Source: Tetradesmus obliquus
Taxonomy: Eukaryota > Chlorophyta > Chlorophyceae > Sphaeropleales > Scenedesmaceae
DNA: 64,000 nucleotides
Assembly (NCBI GenBank): GCA_030272155.1
Contig: CP126204.1
Location: 124,001 to 188,000 of the forward strand
Direction of reading: 5' to 3'
Under the pieces are notes generated by a model. It saw nothing but the letters and a program-made list of their open reading frames with translations. It searched no databases and was not told the origin of the DNA. A program made the position numbers and the translations under genes. This document shows positions 1-13,993 of the stretch, piece after piece (within the stretch, counting starts at the first letter, position 1; every line of letters starts with the position of its first letter).

Positions 1-61
1 TGACTCATTTCACCGCTTACACCGCTCATGCTGTCACTGTGACTTTGCTGTCACCGTGCAG

Positions 62-3000
62 GCGGCGCTCAGAGCGGGCGCGCTGCTGCCGCTGAGAAGC
101 AGCTGGAGCGCATGAAGGCGGAGGGGCTGATTGAAAAGCCGTTTGTGCCCAAGCGGCGCAGCTTCACCTTCCCGCCTGTGGAAAAGATGGGCGCCAACGT
201 GGTGGAGATCAAGGTGGGTGTTGACCTAGGAGGCATCAGGTGCATGCAAGCATGCTATAGAAGCAATTAAACAATTTGCGATCTAACGTGTTTTTGTTAC
301 GTTTTGGGTGGTGTGTGTGGAAGGGGCGGCGGGAAAATGTTATTATGTGGTAGCATGCGCATGTGCATCCTGGCGCTGCATGGTGCATGCTGAGTGTACT
401 GCCAATGCACGGGGTTGCAGATGCAGTGCCATGGCCATGCCTGCCTCCTGAGTGGTGTGGCATGAGCTGAACAGCGCTGGCTGCACAGCAAAACCCCACA
501 ATCCTGACACATCCGCTTTTACCCACCCCCCCCCCCCCCCCCCCAGGGCCTGAGCCACGGCTACAACAACCGGCTGCTGTTCAAGGACGTGGACCTGGAG
601 ATAGGCCAGGGCGAGCGCATCGCCATCATAGGGCCCAATGGGTGAGCACAGGACACAAGACACGGCATGCAGGAGTGTGTGGGGCCAACACAGCAAGAGC
701 AGCACTTGAGTGCGCTGTGCTGCCTGCCGCTGCATTGGCGCCTGCTTCAAGCTTGCTGTTCATTACAATGCGGGTGTCAGCTGCCGCTCCGCATATCCAT
801 TGCTACGCCTTGCGTGCCAACTGCGACCCTGCCGTGTGCCTGCTGTGCTGCTGCTGCTGCTGCCGCTGCAGTGCTGGCAAGTCCACGCTGCTGCGGCTGA
901 TCATGGGACGGGAGCAGCCGCTGAGGGGCACGGTGAGGCGCGGCAGCAGCAGCAACAGCAGCAGCAGTTGGCTGTTCAGTCATGTGCTGGTGCAGTGATG
1001 GACTCCGCAGGAACAGCCCTGGCCACGGCTGCCGGCAGCTACATTGGCGCTGCTCATTGAGCGCTGCTGCAGAGCAGCCTTGCACACTCGTTGCGCGCTT
1101 GTGCTTCTGGTGCCAACCTGCCAGCAAATCCTTTGTTCCACACACAGACACCTTTCTATTCACACTGCACCACTGCTGCGTCAGCGCGTTACCATCGCTG
1201 CATCACCAACACCCTCAGCGGAGTAGCAGCTCGCTGGGCTAGTGTACAGCTAGCGCCTGAGGCATGTTTCCAGCCCTGACATGTCTTGTCTTGTATTGTA
1301 TTGCATTGCATCCCCCCCCCCCCCTGCTCCAGGTGCGGCTGGGCGCGCACAACATCGTGCCCAACTACTTTGAGCAGAACCAGGCAGAGGCGCTGGACCT
1401 CAACATGAGCGTGCTGGACACGTTAGTGACAAGCGCGCCTGACGCCAAGATCAACGACCTGAAGCAGCTGCTGGGCCGCATGCTGTTCTCAGGCAACGCC
1501 ATGGACAAGAAGGTGCGCGGGTGCTGCTGTTTTGGGCATATGTTCAGGCCAGGGGGGAAGAAGGGGGGTAGGGGGGCTTGTATAGTGCTGCATGCTGGGC
1601 TGTGGCAAATCCATGGACAAGGAGGTGCGCGGCTGCTGCGCTTTGAGGGGTACCTTTTTTCTGGGCGGGGGGGGGGGGGGGGGGGGGCAGAGGAGGGGCG
1701 GGAATGCCAGGAAGCTTTACTTGCTTTGCGTTGATGTGTGCTGGCTCCACATGCTGCATGGCTGCTGTGCCTCTGGCGGTGCCATGAACAGAAGGTGCAG
1801 CGGGTGTTGATGTCGTTGCGGCAGGGGGAAGGGAGGGCTGTCGGGGCTGTCATGTAGCCTGTGAAGCGCTGTCGTGGGCCTGTGAGTGCGTTTGGCATGC
1901 ATTGCCGCCCGCCAAGAGCAGTGCCTGTGCTGCTGCTGCTATTCTCACATTCACCATGGTTGCTGCCGCTGCCCTGCCATATGCGCTCAGGTGAAGGTGC
2001 TGTCTGGTGGTGAGAAGGCGCGCCTGGCCCTGGCCAAGTTCATGTGCACACAGGTGAGGCGGCAGCAGCAGCGGCAGCAGCAGCAGTAGCAGCAGCATTA
2101 GCAGCAGCAGCAGCAGCAGCCCTGCTTGCAGTGACCCTGTGCTGGCTGTGTCCAGCTGGCGGCAGCTGGCCAGCCTGGCACACCAGCAGCTTGCTGCCTG
2201 CTGATGCTGCGCAACACAACAGGCTGCAGCGCCACACAACCGCTTGCTCTCCTCTTTCTCCCTTGCCTTCTAAACCCTAAACCCTGCCTAACCCTGAAAC
2301 CCTACCCTGGACCCTGAACCCTGCCTCTTAAACCCCAGGGCACACTGCTGGTGCTTGATGAGCCCACCAACCACTTGGACATCCCCAGCAAGGAGACGCT
2401 TGAAGAGGCCATCCGCTGCTTTGAGGGAGCAGTCATCGCCGTCAGCCACGACCGATACTTCCTCAAGCGCATCGCCACGCGCGTGCTGCTGGTGGGTGCC
2501 AGGGTCGAGGTATTTAGGTTGCAGTTTAGGGTTAGGGTTTACCCAAATCCTGTCAGCCACAGTTGATGTTTCCTCAAGTCCATCGCCATGCGCGTGCTGT
2601 TGGTGGGTGTGGGGTTGTGTGCAGATCAATCGTGTGGTTGCTGAATCAGGGTCTGGCACGTGGGTTAAAACTCCCATTGGCAGGCTGTTTGGGACCACTG
2701 TGATGTGCGTTTGTTGTCGTCATGATCTATGTTTGGTACACTGCTGCAGGCCGAGGACCGCCAGCTGAAGGACTTCCAGGGCGACTACGAGTACTACCTC
2801 TGAGCCTGCTTACATGCACCTGCAGGCACTCTGTCCCTCTTCTAACCCCTGGCTGCGTGAAATGGCCGTTTTCTTTACACCGTCAACACACAGGCTGCGC
2901 CATCTCCTGTGATGCTCACCCATTGCTGCACTTCCCTGCTATTGCTGCTGTTGCTGCAGGCCGAGGACCGCCAGCTGAAGGACTTCCAGGGCGACTACGA

Positions 3001-3187
3001 GTACTACCTGGAGAAGAATGAAACAGAGGCAGAGAAGATGGCCGTCAAGGCAGCAAAAGCGAAAGCAGTGGAGCAGGCCGCCATCAAGGCCAAGAGCAAG
3101 ATGAGCAAGGCGGAGCGCGAGCGGCAGAAGAAGGACAAGGCCAAGGCCTTTAACGAGGCAGCGGCAGGCAAGTCCAGCAGGCGGTAA
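62..3187 (+). CDS. ABC-F family ATPase (ABCF5/GCN20-like), C-terminal half, 5' end outside window
   Basis: Soluble twin-ATPase ABC protein of the ABC-F class, which acts on ribosomes or translation rather than in membrane transport. Exons: 62-213, 547-641, 872-932, 1333-1512, 1991-2053, 2339-2491, 2960-3187; phases close, giving 309 residues plus stop TAA. The second ABC domain is complete: Walker A GPNGAGKST is split by the intron at 641/872, the signature is [11 protein letters not shown] (exon 5), Walker B is [12 protein letters not shown] followed by VSHDRYFL with the switch His (exon 6). The last exon carries the ABC-F end [11 protein letters not shown] and a basic Lys/Ala-rich tail ending SSRR. 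The linker [14 protein letters not shown] lies just before the domain. Plant ABCF5 is the closest match I recognise; this is from memory of the family. The gene is full of exon-edge echoes, including a second copy of the last exon's start. Confidence 0.93.
1609..1808 (+). repeat. two echoes of ABC-F exon 4 end plus donor
   Basis: The exon 4 end and donor at about 1498-1530 recur at about 1609-1650 (CATGGACAAGGAGGTGCGCG against CATGGACAAGAAGGTGCGCG) and, more decayed, at about 1780-1808 (CCATGAACAGAAGGTGCAGC). Both lie inside the intron that follows. Confidence 0.8.
2268..2338 (+). repeat. degenerate telomere-like CCCTAAA/CCCTGAA tract up to a 3' splice site
   Basis: About ten degenerate heptamers of the plant-type telomere complement (CCCTAAACCCTG, CCTAACCCTGAAACCC and similar) run directly into the acceptor AG at 2337-2338 of ABC-F exon 6. 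A short G-strand match, TTTAGGGTTAGGGTTTACCC, lies at about 2526-2545 in the following intron. Confidence 0.75.
2568..2616 (+). repeat. echo of ABC-F exon 6 end plus donor
   Basis: The block at about 2458-2500 (TCCTCAAGCGCATCGCCACG through the donor GTGGGTG) recurs with a few substitutions at 2568-2616 (TCCTCAAGTCCATCGCCATG through GTGGGTG), 112 nt downstream in the intron. Confidence 0.85.
2742..2799 (+). repeat. perfect echo of ABC-F last-exon start, with a working-looking acceptor
   Basis: 58 nt at 2742-2799 are identical to 2952-3009 and include the TGCTGCAG acceptor and the first 50 nt of the last exon. After the match this copy reads CTC TGA. If spliced from exon 6 it would end the protein at QGDYEYYL and drop the 60-residue basic tail. 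Confidence 0.95.
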
Positions 3188-4646
3188 CGCAGTATGCAAT
3201 ATGCGCCGTATGGTCTGGGAGGAAACAGGACAGCATGCACAGGATGGTCAGTGAGTGCCAGGCAAGTGCTGGCTGTTTGGAAGGCCAGGGCTGCAGCAGG
3301 CAAGTCCAGCAGGCGGTAGCGCGCTGGCTGTGGCGGTGCGTGCAGGCGAGTGCGTGCTGTGTGTAGCAGTATGTACAGGCCCGCTGCTCCGGGGGGCTGG
3401 GTGCTGGGGGATGGTGCTGCGGTCATTACTGGTGCCGCATGTAGTACAGGGAGTGCGTGCGTGTTTGCTGGTGTGTGTATGTGTGGAGAGCGGGCAGTGG
3501 TGCTGTGTGCTGTGTTAGGTAGCTGTCTGGATGTGTAGGATGCAGCAGCGGTGCGCCATGGCAGTAGGTATGTGTGCGAGAGCGGCAGGATGTGTAGCAT
3601 TGTGTGTGTTGTTGATGCGGCAGGATGTCTGGACTGATGGAATTGCTGTGCCCCACGACATGGGTTGTGGTCTCTGCAGATACGGTGTCGGTGTACAGGT
3701 CACCTTGATGACAGGCTATGGTGGCTGCCGAGCGGAGGTGTGCTGGCCGGTTGGTTGCAGCTGTTGCCTATATAGGCCCAGCATTTCATGTGCGCAAGCA
3801 GCAGCAAGGTGTGTGGGTGTGAGAGCATTGCAGCAGCGTGCGTGCAATTGAGGTGGTGTGTCCAGGCATGCAGCGGCTGCTGTGGCTGTGTGCGGGGATG
3901 TTCCTTCAGGGCGAACAACAACTGAGAAGTTGCATAAGATGCGTACAAGTGCTGCATGGCAAGTGCTGGCGTGCTGTTGGCTGTGGCAGACTCACATGCT
4001 ATTGCGTTGCAGAGCAGCTCATGCAGGCATAGCTTGCACGTTGTACCAATTATATACTTGGGCGATATGAATGTGAGCAGCTGGACAGGCTGTTTGTGCA
4101 GGTGCGCAGCGGCAAGTGTATCATGCAGCTGTGCTGCCGCAGCACAGCGGCTGGGCAGACTGCTGCACCTTGTGCAGAAGGGCCTTTTGCTGTGCCGGCC
4201 ATATTTTTGTGCATTGTAGTGCACATGATCTGGAGTGCAGAACAGTTTGATATCCTTAACAGAAGAGATGGTGGACGCCGTTGTACATTCACAGCCCTTG
4301 GTCCTGCATTCCTTGGACATCGTCACATTCCGCAAACCCCGCACTTCTGACATACGCTTGCTATATAGTCAGATGCAGTACCACACATGTAAGCTACTTA
4401 CAATGAAATGAAATGCCAGTGGACGCTGCCACACGCACTTTTGATGTCGACATCGTTTGCTTGCCTCGAAACCAGTGCTCGGCACTTGACGAACAGCAGG
4501 GCGCTGGAGTGAATAGGCTGAAAAGCCAGATTATTTGCAGCTGTCGACCGTAAGCTGGAGCAGAGGCCATCTGCCGGTGTGCAGCAGCTGCAGCACTGGA
4601 GCAGGCGCGGCCCCGGCCCACCGCAGCGCATGCCACTTAGGTGGCC
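3188..4646 (+). other. 3' flank and intergenic stretch between ABC-F and the USP-like gene
   Basis: No convincing gene. At about 3287-3325 the end of the ABC-F coding sequence is repeated (GGCAAGTCCAGCAGGCGGTA, in the gene at about 3168-3187), so even the stop-codon region has an echo. The rest is GT-rich and CA-rich low-complexity sequence. A 217-codon open frame on the minus strand (3700-4353) has no recognisable domain and I do not call it. Confidence 0.7.
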
Positions 4647-7840
<3,194 letters not shown>

Positions 7841-9978
7841 CTGGCTGCCTGGGCAGCTTGTATGCGGTTACTTTGTTGACAGAGAGATTGCAATCAGTTG
7901 TGTGCAAGCAGGCTAGTAGTACGTCCTACCAAGTTGGTGTGAACACGTGGTGATGTGGGTGTGGCATTGCATCAAGCAGCAGCTGCAGACCGGCAGGTGC
8001 ACCACTCGCGCTGATGGGCTGTCCAACCATTGAGACTGGATAGACAACCAGGCTGATGTTGTTGACATCATCATCATATATTTTAAATGGGAGGGTGTGC
8101 CACGTGTTAGTAATCTGCACGCGATGTAAGTTACGGTGTGCTGCAGGCTATGTACTGCGCCGATGTTGTTGACAGAGGGATTACCTATCCTGATGGTTAC
8201 GAACAGCGCATGCGCATCGACATACATAAAGAGCAGTACAGCAGTTGTTCAGGTGATGACGGTTCAACTTTGGCAATCGCCCAATATAGTAGCCCAAATG
8301 GACCCCGCCAAAAACATACGAAAGATAACAAACGGCAGTTACCTGTCCCTGAGGGTAACGATCTGGCGATGCATCGCCATGATTCATGGCGGCCATGGCA
8401 ACATTGGCATCAGCCCTGCGCCCACTTGTGCAGACACATGCAGATGAACACCAGCACCAGTCACTGCGGTGAGTTTGCACATGTAACTTCCAGGTACCAT
8501 GCTATTCCCAGTGCATTCAGAGGCAGCATTGTAAACGCACAAGCTTAAAAATGCCTACAGCCCTAATCATCATGTAAGAGAAGTTCAGTGCAAGACTGCG
8601 GTTGTATGCCGCCACTTGCAGGCAGTGCATGACGATGGCTTGCTCAGCAGCTGCAGACATGATGCGGCACATTGTGACTTATCTACAGCTATGCCGACAT
8701 GTTCTGTACCGATACTGCCCAAAACAGAAAACGACTGCACTGCATGACATGCATACGATGCAGGTAACTATAGGGCAAAAAGTCTGTCCAGTGGCTGACG
8801 TCTGTAAACTGGTTTGCAGGCAAGCAATGCCTGCCAAACAATCATTGTGAACGCTGTATACAAGCACGACGCACCCCAGCATTTGGCATAGCACAAGGTA
8901 TCATGACAATAACAAAGTAGCACAGATGCAGGAAACAGTTCATTGCGTGCAATGTGGCATGCTATTGATAGTGACAGTTGGCCTATAACTGAGTTGTTGC
9001 ATGGCGTCGACCTCGACACTTGCCATCTGCTGAGAGAGACTACACTACACCTTCAGAATAATGCCAGTCCCACCTGCTTCTGGCAGACACCAAAGATTAA
9101 TCAAGAATGGCAGGAGTATGCGTTGACGGCCCACTGCATAGTATTCATCATTAAACATTTGCAAATAGTCCTGCTGAATAAGCTGAATCTCTACTCATCG
9201 CTGGCTGCCTTGCTGCTTGCGCGTGCACTGCTGGATAAGGACCAACATTCTCAAACACCACAACCATGGTGGCCACCTAGCAAAGAAGCTTTGACCTACA
9301 CAGTAGTTTGCAGGCAGCAGCTCACAGCACACCTGGGCAAATATGCTAAATGGAAGCAAAACCATTCCACAAGCTGCGAAATCTGCAATGCGTGCATAGA
9401 AGGTTGACTAATGAACAGAAGCATAGTGAGCACAAAGGCTGAAGACACAGTACATTCAAGCTTGGATTGGCTGTTGCTGGAGTCACGCATGGCGTTCAAA
9501 TAATGCTGCTGTCTCACACAGCCGCACTGTACATGCAAGCAGTGATTTGCATGGCTGCATGCATGCATGCCATAGCAGCAACAGAACATCTCTGAAGAAC
9601 ACATAGTATCATTAGTACCTTGCTCTGTTGATATCTTGCATAGCTGTCAGCTGCTGAGATGTCCAAAACACTACATGTGCATGATACAGGTGCGTTCTGT
9701 GTATACAATAGCACTGAACAAACATTGGTTGCTGCGTTTGCGCAGGTTGGACAAAATCAGCGCAATCAAATGCGCTACGGACATGCGTTCAAAAACGGCA
9801 TCCGCATGAGGGATCACAGCTGAGTCAGCTGATCCTTAATAAACACTGATAGGAGGTGTGAAGGTGCATGAGGTGTCTCCACCGTCACCCCCAGCCCCCC
9901 CCCCCCCCCTCCCGTAAGTTATGCGGGTGTGGCCTATCAACACACCACGAATAGCTCATTCAATCATTCATATACTTA
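7841..9978. other. intergenic, convergent 3' ends of the USP-like (+) and TSP-repeat (-) genes
   Basis: At about 7979-8030 the end of the USP-like CDS and its stop are echoed (GCAGGTGCACCACT then CGCGCTGATGGGCTG, against 7815-7850). A further short match surrounds TTGACAGAG at 7875 and 8166. TGTAA at 8125-8129, the usual green-algal poly(A) signal, is a candidate 3' end. A poly-C run lies at about 9893-9910. Several open frames of 80-150 codons show no domain and are not called. Confidence 0.6.
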
Positions 9979-12900
9979 CTAAACACTGTGCTGGCTGTAC
10001 TTTGAGCGCTTGCGCTGCCTAATCAGCAACACAAATCCTATCACCACAAATGCAAGGAATGCGACACCACCGATCAAGCCACCCAGAAAAGCGTCCACGT
10101 TGAATGAATTCTTCCAAGGCTGCCAAGCTGGTGAAACACGTGCATCATTGTCATAAGGGTACGCGCCATGGCATGTTTTTGCAGTGCAGGGCATGCCTAG
10201 CCAAGGAGCGCGCAGTGCAGGGCATGCCTAGCCAAGGAGCGCGCAGTGCAGGGCATGCCTAGCCAAGGAGCGCGCAGTGCAGGGCATGCCTAGCCAAGGA
10301 GCGCGCAGTGCAGGGCATGCCTAGCCAAGGAGCGCGCAGTGCAGGGCATGCCTAGCCAAGGAGCGCGCAGTGCCTCTGGCACCTCACCGCTGACAACAAC
10401 GGACCCATCAGGGTCAACATAGGCGACACTGGTACTGGCGTTGGGGCTAGTAGTCCCAATAATGCGCTGCTCTCTTACTACGACTGCCCCTTGCACAGGT
10501 GCCGCCACAGATCTCGTGTCAGCGTCAACCAGTCTGCGGCGGGTGTTGCCAGCAGCTGTGGCGCTGCTGTCATTGAAAGGGTTTGGTGTGAGGGTGAGGT
10601 CCCCTGCCAGCTGGTACTGTCCAGTGAAGCCAGGACCAGGGTAGGTGGAACTCAACAGGTTCACAAAGTCAGACGCATTCACCATTGTAGACTCCCCAGT
10701 TGTGATGCTCAGAACCTCGAAAACACCATCCAATGTCACCTGCGTGGTGAATTGCTGCAGGTCGGGCCTGTACTGCCAGGCCATGAGGCGGGAAGTACTG
10801 AAGTTGCCAAACCAAGGCAGGCTGAGGCCAAGTGATGCGAAAGCCAATGTGCCGTTCAACTGAGAAGTGCGGGGCGCGCGCAAGGCCTGGCTGTCACTGC
10901 TGCTGCTGTTTGTTTATGGTAGTATGGCGCTGCTGACGATGCTGAGGTTGCCGCCGACGAAGGCCTTGCCTGCTGCTGGCAGCTCAGGTAGCAGCGCTGG
11001 CACAGCCAAAGGGTAGGGTGTGCAGCACGCACTGTCACCAACTGCCTGGCTGCTGCTGTTGGCAATATTGAACAGGTAGCCCCTGGGGCAGGCATATGGT
11101 GATGCTGATGCTGAGCCAAGCTCTGTGTTGTTGCAAGTAGGGCATGGTGCAGGGTTGATGCAGTTGACCAGCTGCACATCGCCTTCTCCAGCTGCACAAT
11201 GGCTGCCGTTGTACGCTGCTGCAGTGGCGACCACGAAGCGTTCAGTGCTAAAGCCGCTGCCGCCTCCGCATGAAGCATTGCAGACTGCTGCTGGCTGCCA
11301 GGCACCTCGGCAGTTGACAGGACAGTAGTCACTGTTGATGCAGCCCAGGAACCGCGATTGGCCATGTGTGTGTCCACATGGAGCTCCACCATGTTGTGAC
11401 GCAACAGTGATAATGAAGTGATCGGTGCTGAAGCCAGTGCCATTGCCGCAGGACGCATTGCAGGCTGCCGCCACCTGCCAATCGCCTCTGCAGTCCACCG
11501 GGCAGGGGTTCCTGTTGATGCAGTTGATGAAGCGCAGGGTGCCCTGGGCCGCCTCACACGGCATCCCATTGTGCTGCGCTTCAACATCCACGTTCCAGTA
11601 GGCGGTGCTGAAGCCTGTGCCGTTGCCGCAGGAAGCATTGCAGGCTGCCATCTGCCGCCAGCCTCCTGAGCAGTCAATTAGGCAGGGGGAGCTGTTGATG
11701 CAACTTGGAAAACGCAGGGTGCCATCGGCCGCCTCACAAGCTGTGCCGTTGTACTGTGCTTCAGCAGTCACATGAAAGTGCTCAGTGCTGAAGCCAGTGC
11801 CATTGCCACAGGACGCGTTGCAGGCTGCCGCCACCTCCCATGTGCCTTGGCAGTCCACTGGGCACGGGTTGCTGTTGGTGCAGTTGACGGTGCGCTCCGT
11901 GCCATTTGTGGCTTCGCAGGCAGTCCCATTGTACTGAGCCTGGACAGTAATGCTGAAGCCTTCAGTAGTTGTTCCTGCTCTACCCCCGCACGAGGCATTG
12001 CAGGGGACTGTGGTCTGCCAGGCACCTTGGCAGTCGACTGGGCAGGGAACGGTGCTTGTGCAGCTGGCGTTGCGTAGGTCACCATCTGCAGCTTCACACG
12101 CCCCTCCTCCCGGCGCCGCTGGTGCTGAGATGCGGAATGCTTGCTGCAGTGTGTTGTTTCCACCATGACATGGTTTGCGGCAGAACTCGCCAGGCACGGG
12201 CAGCCATGTGCCAACACAGTCAGCTGCGACATCAGTTTAGCAGGGAACAAGTGGTAAGCAAGCTAGCAGCATCTGCAGGCAGCACAATATTCTGCTGCAA
12301 TGCATGACTATGCGCCGACACAAGTGTCATTTACTGTACAAAACAGTACATGCACAGTATGCTGAGCTGTTTTACATGGTGCGGCTCTGCAGCAAGCAAT
12401 AGGCACAACAGACACGCAAGGAAACAAATGACAGCATCAGGAGATATCATGCTCCCTGTGGTCTGCTGAATTGCCTTTGGCACATCACTATTGCCCCAAA
12501 GCTCACACCACCAACGCTTATGTAATCAGTGCGATGAAGTCAAAGCCGATTGCATCCATATAAGTGCAAGCACGCCATTACTCTGCTTGCATCATCAGTA
12601 ACAATGTGTCACAATCATGACCTGCTGTGACGTGAACAGTGGCTTCTCAAACGAAGGAGGATGGCTCTTGCTGACATCACATGCTTGCATAGCCCATACA
12701 TCCAGGCAGGACTCTGCATTCGACACATGAATCATCTCCATCACTGTGAGACCCACGTTATAAGAGTCAAGGCCATACCTGGATGCATGAAGGAGCCGCT
12801 CTTGATCCAAATCATTGTATCCAATGTTTTGTTGTACCCATCCGCCAGAAAGACCTTAATTGTGTACGGCACTCCAGCTGCGATGGTGTAGTGCTTGGTA

Positions 12901-13993
12901 CGCAGCAGAGTAGTCATGCCTTCCACTGGAGCAGCAGCTGACGTCGCCCCACTGGCGGGTGGGCGCATGCCCAGGTAGAGCTCGGGAGATGTTCTGTTGT
13001 TGATGGACATGACGGACACTGGCAGTTGTGTGCCAGGCACTACTGATATTTGTCTTTCCAACGGTGTTGCTTGGGGCATTCACAGACATCACCAACACAT
13101 CACAGTACCTGTTGACCACATTATTTGTTATACTTGGTGTGTACGTGTACTCTTGGCTCCCCAGGACATATTCCATCTCCAAGTACGCAGGTATGGAGGA
13201 CGTTACGTCAAAAGACAGACTGGCAACGTCACCAAGTTGTTTGCTAGTCATGCCTGTCATGCCAAGGACTGTACGTACTTCTGGGTCTGTGGTGGCTGCC
13301 ATTGCAGCTCCTGATACCATGTCACTGTATTCCCCGCTGACCTGTGCAGCGTTGCGTGCATAGCCTGTGCTCAGCACAACAGCACCTGCAGATGCAACAC
13401 CGCGCAACACAGATGATGCATGCAAATGCGGTGGTTGTAGTACTTGTTGCCAAGGACATTGGCCATCCCTGGGCCAGCATGTCATCACCTAAAGTTGCTG
13501 AACCTCATTCTGCTACGGGTGCTTGCGTTATGTTGTGGGTGTCACCATACAGAAAGTCACCATGGCAGCAGTGTTGTGTGATGACATTTGCCATGACCGC
13601 ACATGCATGCTGGCGCTGGCATGGTAACCCACCAGAGGTGGCAAAGCCGCCGGCTGTTGATCCTAAGTAGTGGCAGGGTCCAAAGTCTGTGATGATGCCC
13701 AGCTGGCTGTTGTCTCCAGAGCAAACCCCAGTGAAGGCGGCGTTGCTGATTGTGATGCTGCTGCTGTTGCCAACCAGGGCCTGGACTGCTACGGACGCAT
13801 CGGCACACGCCAAGGGAGTGATGCTAGCTATTGTGTTGCACACGGCATCTGCTGCTGCAGGTTGCAGGATGCTCAAACCAAGCAGCGCAGCTGCAAAAAG
13901 CAGCTGCAGAACCATTTGCTGGTGTGCAGCAGCAAAGGCTAGTTGCTTGGCGGGTTTCAAGACGTGCCTGCACAAAGCTGCTAGACCCTGCAA
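9979..13993 (-). CDS. secreted/type I membrane protein: choice-of-anchor-L-like domain plus six thrombospondin-like repeats (disrupted)
   Basis: Minus strand; exons 13993-13633, 13385-12779, 12223-10388, 10127-9979. The N-terminus has a signal-like segment (LQLLFAAALLGLSI). Exons 1-2 join at GGFATSG/AVVLSTGYA and match the bacterial choice-of-anchor-L pattern, including EYVLGSQEY and VPGTQLPVSVMSINN. Exon 3 holds six repeats of about 60 residues with CNASCGNGTGFST, NGTxCEA and NPCPVDC, resembling thrombospondin type-1 modules. Exon 4 encodes one membrane helix (GGVAFLAFVVIGFVLLI) and a basic tail RQRKRSKY. Two breaks are visible: a +1 shift near 13040-13050, between NIS and VVPGT, and an in-frame TAA at 10914-10916 with about 176 conserved-looking codons after it. 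Exon lengths sum to 1 mod 3, as expected for one extra base. A matrix, adhesion or receptor-like role is inferred. It may be a recent pseudogene or carry sequence errors. Confidence 0.72.
10181..10374 (-). repeat. 31-bp minisatellite, six copies, in the last intron of the TSP-repeat gene
   Basis: Six near-identical 31-nt units (each starting GCAGTGCAGGGCATGCCTAG on the + strand) followed by a partial seventh. It lies between donor GTGAGG (10387-10382, minus) and the acceptor before 10127. The copies are virtually identical, so the expansion is recent. Confidence 0.95.
11130..12223 (-). repeat. coding tandem repeat, about 180-nt period (TSP-like modules)
   Basis: Six in-frame modules of the preceding gene. 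Modules 2-5 are most alike (CNASCGNGTGFST strongly kept). The first, starting DCVGTWLPVPGEF, and the last, ending NPAPCPTC, are divergent. Confidence 0.9.

Noticed and set aside
3700-4353. 217-codon open frame on the minus strand in the ABC-F 3' flank
   Set aside because: No domain or splice context and no signal or membrane pattern; composition is that of GC-biased open non-coding sequence.
8943-9407. 154-codon open frame (+)
   Set aside because: No recognisable domain; it lies between convergent genes and has mixed, non-coding-like composition.
10181-10374. possible CRISPR-like array
   Set aside because: The units are contiguous with no spacers, and the context is a eukaryotic intron. It is an ordinary minisatellite.
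10914-10916. possible use of TAA as a sense codon in a variant nuclear code
   Set aside because: TAA, TAG and TGA all end well-supported genes in this window (ABC-F with TAA, DBP10 with TAG, USP-like with TGA).
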